A stretch of DNA of 5,067 nt from Thermoanaerobaculia bacterium. Its GTDB lineage: Bacteria > Acidobacteriota > Thermoanaerobaculia > UBA5066. Every line of letters begins with the position of its first letter. The first letter of the stretch is position 1. The position numbers were made by a program, and so were the translations under genes. Shown here in pieces: positions 1 to 5,067 of this stretch. The notes below the pieces were generated by a model. It worked only from the letters and a program-made list of their open reading frames with translations, ran no database searches and was not told where the DNA came from. The DNA is taken from NCBI GenBank assembly GCA_017999215.1, contig JAGOBQ010000346.1, positions 1 to 5,067 of the forward strand. Reading direction: 5' to 3'.

Positions 1-252
1 GAAGAGTGGTGCGATACCACGAAAGAAAAAGACGAGCGTAAAGAGTATTGGTGCCTCGTCGAAAAAGCTGGCGGGCGTGACGCCATCCGCGAGTCGCTGG
101 CGGAGACTGTCCGCTCTCATTACGACCGGCTTGATCGCATTGCGGATGATGTTGCGCGCCTGGGCTATGAGGGCGCCGCCGAAATCCTCCGCGCGCAGCT
201 TCCGCAGACGGCAAAGGGACGCTCTGGCGATGTGGAGCCTATGCGGCTATGA
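1..252 (+). CDS. Unrecognised protein, C-terminal fragment (5' end outside window)
   Basis: An open frame enters from the left edge in frame 1 and ends at TGA 250-252, giving 83 residues. It contains no in-frame start that looks like a true beginning, so it is the tail of a longer gene. The fragment is charged and probably helical. It has two Cys-containing patches near its start (EEWCDTT and YWCLVEK) and a later stretch, HYDRLDRIADDVARLGYEGA, that looks like an amphipathic helix. I see no membrane segment and no catalytic motif, and I do not recognise the family. It lies 30 bases upstream of the malic enzyme start on the same strand, so the two could be co-transcribed. Codon use (AAA, GAA, CGT, GAT) matches the malic enzyme fragment and differs sharply from everything after about base 525. 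The frame is well supported by composition; the function is unknown. Confidence 0.6.
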   Translation, partial: EEWCDTTKEKDERKEYWCLVEKAGGRDAIRESLAETVRSHYDRLDRIADDVARLGYEGAAEILRAQLPQTAKGRSGDVEPMRL

Positions 253-282
253 TCCTCTCTGAATCATATCAGGCGAGGAACT

Positions 283-618
283 ATGTCTCAGAATAAAACA
301 CACGTTACTGACGAAGAAGCTCTAGCTCTCCACGCGTCTGGCCGCCCGGGCAAACTTGAAATAGTCGCAACAAAGCCTTTGGTCACACAGCGTGATTTGG
401 CACTGGCCTACACGCCGGGCGTTGCGGTTCCGTGTCTCAGAATTCAGAAAGATCCAGACCTTTCATACGATTATACAGCGAAGGGCAATATTGTCGCCAT
501 TATCTCCAATGGCACGGCTGTTTTAGTCGCGCAATACAGTTCGCGCCGTCGCGGCTTCTATCGCGCGCCGGTCCCGGCCTCAAGCGGAGTTGACACGCAC
601 GCCCACCGCCGCCACTAG
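283..618 (+). CDS. maeB: NADP-dependent malic enzyme (MaeB type), truncated: true homology 283-525, then read-through into unrelated sequence
   Basis: Residues 1-81 match the N-terminus of bacterial malic enzymes, which oxidatively decarboxylate malate to pyruvate in the cytosol. The marks are RPGKLEIVATKP, then TQRDLALAYTPGVAVP, which carries the family's catalytic Tyr (Y43 here), then YDYTAKGN and IISNGTAVL. In the family the last motif continues GLGNLGALA, but here it changes at codon 82 (526-528) to VAQYSSRRR and ends after 30 unrelated residues at TAG 616-618. Full MaeB proteins have roughly 750 residues. The metal-binding acidic residues, the NADP-binding domain and the C-terminal phosphotransacetylase-like domain are all missing, so the product cannot be active. 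The ATG at 283 is preceded by GAGGA at 275-279, and the N-terminus aligns with family starts. The break coincides with a jump in GC content and codon use, so it is more likely a chimeric join or recombination breakpoint than a simple frameshift. The family call is very secure; whether the truncated gene exists in a living cell is doubtful. Confidence 0.85.
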   Translation: MSQNKTHVTDEEALALHASGRPGKLEIVATKPLVTQRDLALAYTPGVAVPCLRIQKDPDLSYDYTAKGNIVAIISNGTAVLVAQYSSRRRGFYRAPVPASSGVDTHAHRRH

Positions 619-654
619 CGCCGCCTCCCGCGCTGAAACGTATTCAGTCCACGG

Positions 655-728
655 GGCCCGATGGCGGAGTGGTGACGCAGAGGACTGCAAATCCTTGCAC
701 CCGGGTTCGATTCCCGGTCGGGCCTCCA
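655..728 (+). tRNA. tRNA-Cys, anticodon GCA
   Basis: The sequence folds as a complete 74-nt cloverleaf. The acceptor stem 655-661 pairs with 718-724 in seven Watson-Crick pairs, followed by discriminator T725 and an encoded CCA at 726-728. The D stem is 664-666 with 676-678; a fourth pair is G/A and mismatched, as is common for tRNA-Cys. The anticodon stem 680-684 pairs with 692-696 (one G-U), leaving the seven-base loop CTGCAAA with anticodon GCA at 687-689. The variable loop is four bases. The T stem 701-705 pairs perfectly with 713-717 around loop TTCGATT. All expected conserved bases in the anticodon and T arms are present, so the gene should be functional. It lies about 130 bases to the right of the composition break and on the high-GC side of it. 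Confidence 0.97.
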
Positions 729-742
729 GCAACCAGGCGCTA

Positions 743-767
743 GCCGCCCGGCGTGGAGACGGGCGGC
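743..767 (+). terminator. GC-rich hairpin after tRNA-Cys, possible terminator
   Basis: GCCGCCCG at 743-750 and CGGGCGGC at 760-767 form a perfect 8-bp stem, all G-C pairs, with a nine-base loop. It begins 15 bases after the tRNA 3' end, where a terminator or a processing signal is expected. No T tract follows (the next bases are ACGAAGTCGG), so it is not a classical intrinsic terminator. In high-GC genomes hairpins without T tracts are often found at transcript ends. The hairpin is seen directly; the terminator role is inferred. Confidence 0.45.
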
Positions 768-800
768 ACGAAGTCGGTCCGCCGGCTCGGGAACCCCGGC

Positions 801-821
801 GGCGCGCCTCGAGCGCGCGCC
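801..821. repeat. Short GC inverted repeat in the intergenic region
   Basis: GGCGCGC at 801-807 and GCGCGCC at 815-821 form a 7-bp stem around a seven-base loop. It is the only other structure I see between the tRNA hairpin and the next gene (768-942). It may be a second transcript-end hairpin or simply a consequence of the high GC content. No T tract follows. Confidence 0.25.
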
Positions 822-942
822 AGGGTCGTAGCAAGCCGTCTCCGGCGGCTGCGCCGATGCGGCCTGCCGGCGACTCCGACGGCGGATCTCCGGGCTCCTC
901 GCGTACCATGGCTCATCCCGTCGACGGACCTCATCTCGCGTG

Positions 943-950
943 AAGGGGAG
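943..950 (+). promoter_or_regulatory. Shine-Dalgarno site that fixes the start at 956
   Basis: AAGGGGAG lies five bases before the ATG at 956. It is a strong purine-rich match to the anti-SD sequence, well spaced for this start. It supports MFLPVWL as the true N-terminus rather than longer overlapping frames beginning at 753 or 940. Confidence 0.65.
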
Positions 951-955
951 CGGAC

Positions 956-1477
956 ATGTTCCTTCCTGTCTGGCTGATCGTCGTCCTGGCCGTCGCGGTG
1001 CTCGGTCTCGCCGCGTGGACGTACCTCCTCGCGTCGGGGCGGAACCCGCTTCCGTTCCCCGATCCCGGGTCGCGGATCTTCTCGGCTCCGACGCCCGAGG
1101 CGAAGGCGGCCGTCGTCGCTCTGCTCGGGCGCCACGGGCTCCGGGAGCGGTTCCGGTTCGACAGCAGCGGGATCGTGCGCTCGATCCTCCAGGACGGGAC
1201 GATCATCAACTGCTCCCCGCCGGAGGTGCTGCGAAAGCTCGACTCCGCGGGCGCGAGCATCGGGCTCGTGTCGTCGGACCCGGTCGCGGACGCGGAGGCC
1301 GCGGTCGCGTTCCTCCGTTCGCGTGGGTTCGAGGCTCGCGTGGAGGCGGACGCCGAGCCCGAGCTGCCGATCGCGTTCGTCGTGACGAACGCCCTGTCGT
1401 GCACGGTGCTGAACTTCCGCAAGCACGTCGTCCATCTCCCGCGGCCGACCCCGGTTCGGGGCGGCGCCGGGGCCTGA
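956..1477 (+). CDS. Hypothetical protein with N-terminal membrane anchor
   Basis: This gene encodes 173 residues. Residues 2-25 (FLPVWLIVVLAVAVLGLAAW and beyond) form one strongly hydrophobic helix that would act as a signal anchor, with no lipobox cysteine. The rest is soluble and looks like a small alpha/beta domain. It has a helix at about 46-60 (TPEAKAAVVALLGRHGL), a strand-rich part (FDSSGIVRSILQDGTIINCS), a helix in DPVADAEAAVAFLRSRGFEA, and a final strand region (PIAFVVTNALSCTVLNFRKHVV). I do not recognise the family and see no catalytic motif; the two Cys residues are far apart. The arrangement predicts a domain held at the membrane by a single N-terminal helix, with its side of the membrane not determined. 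The start is supported by the SD at 943-950. The next gene begins 62 bases downstream on the same strand, so an operon is possible. Reading frame confidence is good because codon third positions are almost all G or C; the function is unknown. Confidence 0.72.
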   Translation: MFLPVWLIVVLAVAVLGLAAWTYLLASGRNPLPFPDPGSRIFSAPTPEAKAAVVALLGRHGLRERFRFDSSGIVRSILQDGTIINCSPPEVLRKLDSAGASIGLVSSDPVADAEAAVAFLRSRGFEARVEADAEPELPIAFVVTNALSCTVLNFRKHVVHLPRPTPVRGGAGA

Positions 1478-1539
1478 CGAGGAGAGCGACTCCGGCCCGG
1501 CGAGAGGCGTCGTCCGCGGATTCGGCGAGAATCTCCGCG

Positions 1540-2208
1540 ATGTCGACGGCCGATCCCTCCTTCCCGCCTCTCGTGACGATGGAGCTCCCCGGATGGGAGC
1601 TCTCCTTCACCGAGCTGGCGCCGACCGGAGAGGGCGGGGACGCGCTCGCCCGGGCGAGGCTCGAGGCCGCGGCCGAGGTGCGCGGCCGCCTCAAGCTCGA
1701 GACGCTGTCGGAGCACCCGGCGGTCGCGGGACTCCGGCGCCTCTTCCGCCGCGCGGGGTGCGACCCGACGCGCTACCGGTCGGGTTCCGAGGCGCTGCTC
1801 CGACGGGTGCTGAAGGGAGAGGAGGTGCCGGAGGTCCACCCGCTCGTCGACCTCGGGAACCTCGTCGCCCTCGACCTCGCGACGAACGTCTGCGTGATGG
1901 ACGCCGACAGGGCGACGCCGCCGTTCGTCTTCCGGGCCGGACGGCCGGGCGAGGAGATGCTCTCGCTGCGAGGTCCGTTCGACTGCGAGGGGAAACCGCT
2001 CCTCGTCGACGAGGTCGGCCCCGCCGACGTCCCGATCACGGGGGCCGACCGGCTCCGCGTGACGGACGCGACGCGGCGCGCGTGGCTCATCGTCTACCTG
2101 CCCGCGGGCGCCGTCTCGGCCGAGGCCGCTTCCGCCGCGGTGCGACGCCTGGCCGAGCGAACCGGCGTGGCACGGATCACGGCGACGGGAGCGACCGGCG
2201 TCGGTTGA
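1540..2208 (+). CDS. B3/B4 tRNA-binding domain-containing protein (PheT editing-domain relative)
   Basis: The product of 222 residues resembles stand-alone B3/B4 domain proteins, related to the editing module of the phenylalanyl-tRNA synthetase beta chain. Family marks are HPAVAGLRRLFRRAGCDP (59-76), RYRSGSEALLRRVLKGEEVP (78-97) and PLVDLGNLVAL (101-111), followed by a beta-rich half with FRAGRPGEEML and a conserved-looking end, TDATRRAWLIVYLP. In PheT this domain hydrolyses mischarged Tyr-tRNA(Phe). Stand-alone members are poorly characterised, so editing of misacylated tRNA or free aminoacyl compounds is only inferred. The length is normal for the family. The ATG at 1540 has only a weak upstream GGCGAGA. 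Internal starts at 1573 (GTG) or 1579 (ATG) would remove 11 or 13 residues without touching the domain. It sits 62 bases after the membrane-anchored protein and ends 24 bases from the convergent gene at 2233. Confidence 0.85.
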   Translation: MSTADPSFPPLVTMELPGWELSFTELAPTGEGGDALARARLEAAAEVRGRLKLETLSEHPAVAGLRRLFRRAGCDPTRYRSGSEALLRRVLKGEEVPEVHPLVDLGNLVALDLATNVCVMDADRATPPFVFRAGRPGEEMLSLRGPFDCEGKPLLVDEVGPADVPITGADRLRVTDATRRAWLIVYLPAGAVSAEAASAAVRRLAERTGVARITATGATGVG

Positions 2209-2230
2209 CCGCTCGCTCCGGCGCCCGTCG
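2183..2230. terminator. Imperfect inverted repeat between convergent genes, possible shared terminator
   Basis: CGACGG (2183-2188) plus GAGCGA (2189-2194) can pair with TCGCTC (2213-2218) and CCGTCG (2225-2230), with a six-base bulge at 2219-2224. The loop contains a smaller CGGT/ACCG repeat that overlaps the stop codon of the B3/B4 gene. It spans the gap between the two convergent reading frames, where a bidirectional terminator would be expected. No T or A tract flanks it, so the role is inferred from position. Confidence 0.3.
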
Positions 2231-2232
2231 AC

Positions 2233-4134
2233 TCACGGATTCGGAGCGCCGGTCGGTCCCTTCTCCCAGGCCCACCCCTGGCTCTCCGCCCGCTCCCGCG
2301 CGGCGGGGAGGTCGGCGGCCGGGACGGCGTCGCCTCGGCCGCCGAGGAGCATCAGGGCGCCGCGGCGGGCTCGAAGGTCGGCCCGGTCGGGCTCCAGCAG
2401 CCGCCGAATGTCGTCGAGGGAGACGGCCTCGGCCTCGCGGGCGAGGGTCGCGACGTCGGAAGGGGCGGCGCGGAGGGCGGCCCGGGTTTCGAGGGCGAGG
2501 AGACGCCAGCGGGCGTCGAGCGCCGTCGCCTCGGGCAGGGGAGCCGACTCGCCCGAGGCGGCGCGGACGCGGGCGCGGGCGACGTCGAGGCGGAGGTCGG
2601 CCCCCGGGAGCGTGGCGGCGAGCTCGGTCATCCGCGTCGCCGCGGCGAGATCGTCGGGCACGAGCGGCGGGCCGAGGAACCCGCCCGCGAGCTCGACGAC
2701 GGCGTCGTACCGGCTCTTCGGGAGGGGGGCGTTCTCGAGAGTCGCGAAGAACACTACGGCGCGGTCGATCTGCTCCCACGCGGATTCCTTCTTCCCGTCG
2801 AGTAGGGCCACGCGGCCGTCCTCGAGGTCGGTGTGGGCGGCTTCGTACCTCGCGAGGAAGGCGTCGAGCCGGCCGGCGACCTCACGGTCGATCGGCCCGA
2901 GGTCCTCCACGAGGGAGTCTCCGCCGTCGAGGTCGCCCCCTTCCCAGAGAGCGAGGGCGAAGCGCCCGCGGTCCGAAGGGGCGACCGGCTTCGCGGCGGC
3001 CGACGCCTCGTAGAGCGTCGTCGCCTCGGCGATCCTCCCGGTCTCGGCGAGACGACAGGCTTCGAGGACCCGGGCCGAGGCGCGGGCCTCGGCGAGCGAA
3101 AGCCAACCCGTGGCGCCGACGGCGACCGCTCCCGCCGCGAAGAGGACCCAGCTCCAGGCGGGGAACGCCGGGAGCGAGGCCGCCCGGGACGGGCCGATGG
3201 GGGCCCCGTCCTCGATTCCCGCCGGCGCCGGAGTCAGGGAGAGAGGGACGATCCCTTTCCTTCCCATGTGAAGCGTGAGGAAGAAGTCGAAGAGCCGCGG
3301 GAGGAGGATGAAGAGGACGCCGAGGACCGCCGCGACGAGGAGGACCTCGGAGTCGCGTGTGGCGACGGCGGCGACGAGCGCGAAGAGCGCGACGCAGAGG
3401 ACGGCGATCGACCCGACGAACTCGAGGGACCCGAAGAGGAAGTGCCGGAGGTAGATATCTCCGACGCCGGGGACGAGGGCCGAGAGCCAGGCCGCCCGCC
3501 TCGGGCTGCGGAACGGGATGCGACAGGCCGGGTCGGGGCAGCGCTCGGCCGACCCGACCGGCCCCGGGACGACGCGGAGGCAGGCCGGGCAGAGGTGCTC
3601 GACCGACGACCCGCTCTCGCGTGGAGCCGTGGGGGAGCCGGGGAGGAGCGCGGCCAGGGCGTTCCGGTCGGACCTCGGCACGGAGGTGAAGACGAGCTTC
3701 TCGCGCGAGACGGTCTGGAGGGTGAGCGAGCCGAGCCAGCTGGCGGAAGCGCGGCGAACGCGATCGACCCGGAGCTGGTTCTTCAGGTCCTTCGGCCGCC
3801 CTCCGGCGTCCACCTGGAGGAGGAGGAGCCGGCGGTCGGTGAGGACGAGCGCCGTCCGGTTCGTGACGCGCGCCGCGAGGTGACCGGAGAGGAAGAGCTC
3901 CGCGGCGGAGTAGCGGAAGCCGGACGCGACGTATCGGATCGTCTCGGCCGGCTCGAGCGCCGTCGCGAGGAGGGGAGCGAGCGCCTGCAGCAGCTTCGCC
4001 CGCGCCTCGTTCGCGCGGCGCGCGAGGTACCCGTCCGTCTCGCGGAAGACCGATTCGGCCTCGAGAGGGAGCCCGCTTCCCGCGAGCTCGTGCCAGCGCC
4101 TGCGGATCGCCGCCGGGTCGTCGCCGTTCGCCAT
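2233..4134 (-). CDS. Multidomain membrane protein: PH-like domain, zinc ribbon, membrane segments, helical C-terminal half
   Basis: The product has 633 residues. Residues 57-165 look like a bacterial PH-like domain, with the marker TALVLTDRRLLLLQVD (95-109) and a closing helix SDRNALAALL. A zinc ribbon follows with C182, C185, C199 and C204 (CX2C-X13-CX4C). Next comes a TM2/DUF-like stretch, AWLSALVPGVGDIYLRHFLF (215-234), then hydrophobic helices at about 238-258 and 263-288 and another at about 326-346. The remainder (347-633) is Ala/Leu/Arg/Glu-rich, probably all helical, with TPR-like paired helices (EACRLAETGRIAEATTLYEA, 358-377), but no clear consensus repeat. The membrane part divides a PH/zinc side from the helical side, so it may sense or scaffold at the inner membrane; no enzyme motif is seen. 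The ATG at 4134 has GAGGGG six bases upstream (complement of 4141-4146). It follows dinB in the same direction after 119 bases. The exact function is unknown. Confidence 0.82.
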   Translation of the reverse strand: MANGDDPAAIRRRWHELAGSGLPLEAESVFRETDGYLARRANEARAKLLQALAPLLATALEPAETIRYVASGFRYSAAELFLSGHLAARVTNRTALVLTDRRLLLLQVDAGGRPKDLKNQLRVDRVRRASASWLGSLTLQTVSREKLVFTSVPRSDRNALAALLPGSPTAPRESGSSVEHLCPACLRVVPGPVGSAERCPDPACRIPFRSPRRAAWLSALVPGVGDIYLRHFLFGSLEFVGSIAVLCVALFALVAAVATRDSEVLLVAAVLGVLFILLPRLFDFFLTLHMGRKGIVPLSLTPAPAGIEDGAPIGPSRAASLPAFPAWSWVLFAAGAVAVGATGWLSLAEARASARVLEACRLAETGRIAEATTLYEASAAAKPVAPSDRGRFALALWEGGDLDGGDSLVEDLGPIDREVAGRLDAFLARYEAAHTDLEDGRVALLDGKKESAWEQIDRAVVFFATLENAPLPKSRYDAVVELAGGFLGPPLVPDDLAAATRMTELAATLPGADLRLDVARARVRAASGESAPLPEATALDARWRLLALETRAALRAAPSDVATLAREAEAVSLDDIRRLLEPDRADLRARRGALMLLGGRGDAVPAADLPAARERAESQGWAWEKGPTGAPNP

Positions 4135-4140
4135 CTCTCG

Positions 4141-4146
4141 CCCCTC
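4141..4146 (-). promoter_or_regulatory. Shine-Dalgarno site for the 633-residue protein
   Basis: On the minus strand GAGGGG lies six bases before the ATG at 4134. This is good spacing and supports that start over the next internal Met codons, which lie far inside the protein. Confidence 0.55.
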
Positions 4147-4190
4147 TGGCTCCGACGGTGGCCCGGCGGAGACGCTCCTCGTGCTCGTGC

Positions 4191-4228
4191 CGCGAATGGC
4201 GGAGTTTACGTCGCGCGCTGCATTCGCG
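4191..4228. repeat. Perfect 8-bp inverted repeat in the gap between dinB and the 633-residue gene
   Basis: CGCGAATG at 4191-4198 is the exact reverse complement of CATTCGCG at 4221-4228, separated by 22 bases. This spacer is the most AT-rich spot in the gap and includes TAAACT on the minus strand (4208-4203), a partial match to a -10 element, but I see no good -35. The site could be an operator or a hairpin between the two genes. It lies 57-94 bases upstream of the downstream start codon. Confidence 0.35.
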
Positions 4229-4253
4229 AGCCGACTGTGGACGGCGGCGCCGC

Positions 4254-5067
4254 TCAGTCGACGCTCGGGAGGCTCGACGCCTCGGCGGCGTCGTCCTCGC
4301 TCCCGTCGGCGTCGGTCCCGGTCGTCTTCGGCGCTGCGAGGAGGCGCGCCCTCGCGAGGGCCGCCTTGCCGAACTTCTCGCGGATCTCGTCGGCGGTCCG
4401 CGCGAGCGCCCGGAGCTTCTCCTGCCGTTCGTCGGAGAAGAGGGAGGGCTGGCCGGCGCCGGGTGGCTCGAGGCCGCTGACGCCGACGCCGAGGAGCCGG
4501 ACGCCGCGTCCGTTCAGGGCGATCCGGTCCCGGAAGAGCTCCCGCGCCGCCTCGAGGACGACCTCGGCGAGGTCCGTCGGCTCGGGGAGCGTCTTCGCGC
4601 GCGTGACGGTCTCGAAGTCGCCGGTCCGGACCTTGAGGTGGACGGTCCGCGCGACGAGCCCCTCGCGGCGCAGCTCGCGGGCGACGCCGTCGGCCCGCGC
4701 GAGGAGCGCCCTGTCGATATCGGCGGAGCGCGTGAGGTCCTCGCCGTAGGTCCTCTCCTCGGAGATCGACTTCGCTTCGCGGCCCGTCTGCACGGCGCGG
4801 TCGTCGCGCCCGTGGGCGAGGGCGAGAAGGTGCTCCGCGCTCCCGTCGCCGAGGATGCGAGCGAGGCGGCCGGGGGGGGCGTTCACGAGGTCGACGATCT
4901 TCGCGAGGCCCTGCTCGCGGAGGCGCTCGGCCGTCTTCGGCCCGACGCCCCAGAGGCGCTCGACGGGGAGCGGCCAGAGGCGGGTCGGGACCTCCTCGAG
5001 AGGGATGACGACGAGCCCGTCGGGCTTCTCGAGGTCGGACGCCACCTTCGCCAGGAACTTGTTCGGC
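4254..5067 (-). CDS. dinB: DNA polymerase IV (Y-family), C-terminal part; N-terminus outside window
   Basis: The frame runs from the right edge to TGA 4256-4254, giving 270 residues. It begins in mid-protein with PNKFLAKVASDLEKPDGL, the conserved Pol IV motif found about 150 residues into full-length proteins. An internal GTG at 5045-5043 is therefore not the start. Next come the thumb helix-hairpin-helix RLWGVGPKTAERLREQGL, then SISEERTYGEDL and a little-finger domain with VHLKVRTGDFETVTRAKTL and RGVRLLGVGVSGL. A beta-clamp-binding pentapeptide, QPSLF, is encoded at 4451-4437. About 60 more residues follow, including DEIREKFGKAALARARLL and an acidic tail, GTDADGSEDDAAEASSLPSVD. The palm and finger catalytic acidic residues lie beyond the window. 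Pol IV performs translesion synthesis at stalled forks and is usually damage-inducible; its promoter is not visible here. The family call is very secure. Confidence 0.95.
   Translation of the reverse strand, partial: PNKFLAKVASDLEKPDGLVVIPLEEVPTRLWPLPVERLWGVGPKTAERLREQGLAKIVDLVNAPPGRLARILGDGSAEHLLALAHGRDDRAVQTGREAKSISEERTYGEDLTRSADIDRALLARADGVARELRREGLVARTVHLKVRTGDFETVTRAKTLPEPTDLAEVVLEAARELFRDRIALNGRGVRLLGVGVSGLEPPGAGQPSLFSDERQEKLRALARTADEIREKFGKAALARARLLAAPKTTGTDADGSEDDAAEASSLPSVD

Noticed and set aside
77..262. A 61-residue plus-strand frame near the left edge
   Set aside because: It overlaps the frame-1 gene fragment that ends at 252. Its Arg/Ala-rich translation, SRWRRLSALITTGLIA and on, looks like a frame-shadow and has no ribosome site.
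590..618. TTGACA at 590-595 with CACTAG 17 bases downstream as a promoter for tRNA-Cys
   Set aside because: The -35 is a perfect consensus match and the distance to the tRNA is plausible, but the -10 is poor, and the TATTCA at 641-646 is too far from it and too near the tRNA. Not strong enough to annotate.
590..943. Plus-strand frame of 117 residues crossing the tRNA gene
   Set aside because: It reads straight through tRNA-Cys and has no recognisable protein features; the tRNA fold is unambiguous.
931..1839. A 302-residue minus-strand frame opposite two plus-strand genes
   Set aside because: It is Arg/Ser-rich with no domain, and the plus strand has a strong ribosome site, a membrane helix and a recognisable B3/B4 domain.
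1593..3278. A 561-residue plus-strand open frame
   Set aside because: It is an Arg/Gly/Pro-rich translation that overlaps the B3/B4 gene in another frame and then runs antisense to the 633-residue gene. No domain or ribosome site supports it.
2833..4749. A 638-residue plus-strand open frame spanning two minus-strand genes
   Set aside because: The translation is a monotonous run of Arg, Glu, Asp and Gly without domains, lying antisense to two genes with clear protein features. Long antisense frames are expected where GC is this high.
1..5067. CRISPR array, transposon or phage-type system
   Set aside because: I read both strands for regularly spaced repeats, transposase or integrase motifs and toxin-antitoxin pairs and saw none.

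Overview
The window appears to join two pieces of DNA of different origin. Bases 1 to about 525 have moderate GC (near half by eye) and codons that freely end in A or T. They hold the 3' end of an unrecognised gene and the first 81 codons of a malic enzyme of the MaeB type, whose wording resembles alphaproteobacterial (sphingomonad-like) homologues. At about base 525 the malic enzyme homology stops in mid-domain. From there to the end the DNA is very GC-rich (about 70% by eye), with almost every codon ending in G or C. That is typical of high-GC soil or sediment lineages such as Acidobacteriota or Myxococcota. I cannot fix the phylum from sequence alone.

Layout: 1-252 (+) is a partial gene of unknown function. 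283-525 (+) is the N-terminal part of a malic enzyme, which reads on into unrelated sequence until a stop at 618. 655-728 (+) is a complete tRNA-Cys (anticodon GCA, CCA encoded), followed at 743-767 by a strong GC hairpin. 956-1477 (+) is a small protein with an N-terminal membrane anchor. 1540-2208 (+) is a stand-alone B3/B4 (tRNA-synthetase-editing-like) domain protein. Convergent to these, 2233-4134 (-) encodes a 633-residue membrane protein that combines a PH-like domain, a zinc ribbon, several membrane segments and an alpha-helical C-terminal half. 4254 to the right edge (-) is the C-terminal two thirds of DNA polymerase IV (dinB), whose catalytic N-terminus lies outside the window. The stretch 768-942 contains no gene I can support, only a short GC hairpin at 801-821.

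Functional links are weak. The two plus-strand genes after the tRNA (62 bases apart) may be co-transcribed. dinB and the 633-residue gene lie in the same direction with a 119-base gap. Beyond tRNA-Cys and a protein related to a tRNA-editing domain being near each other, I see no pathway tying the genes together. I found no CRISPR array, transposase, phage gene or obvious new defence system. The most notable points are the foreign-looking junction at about 525 and the unusual domain order of the 633-residue protein.
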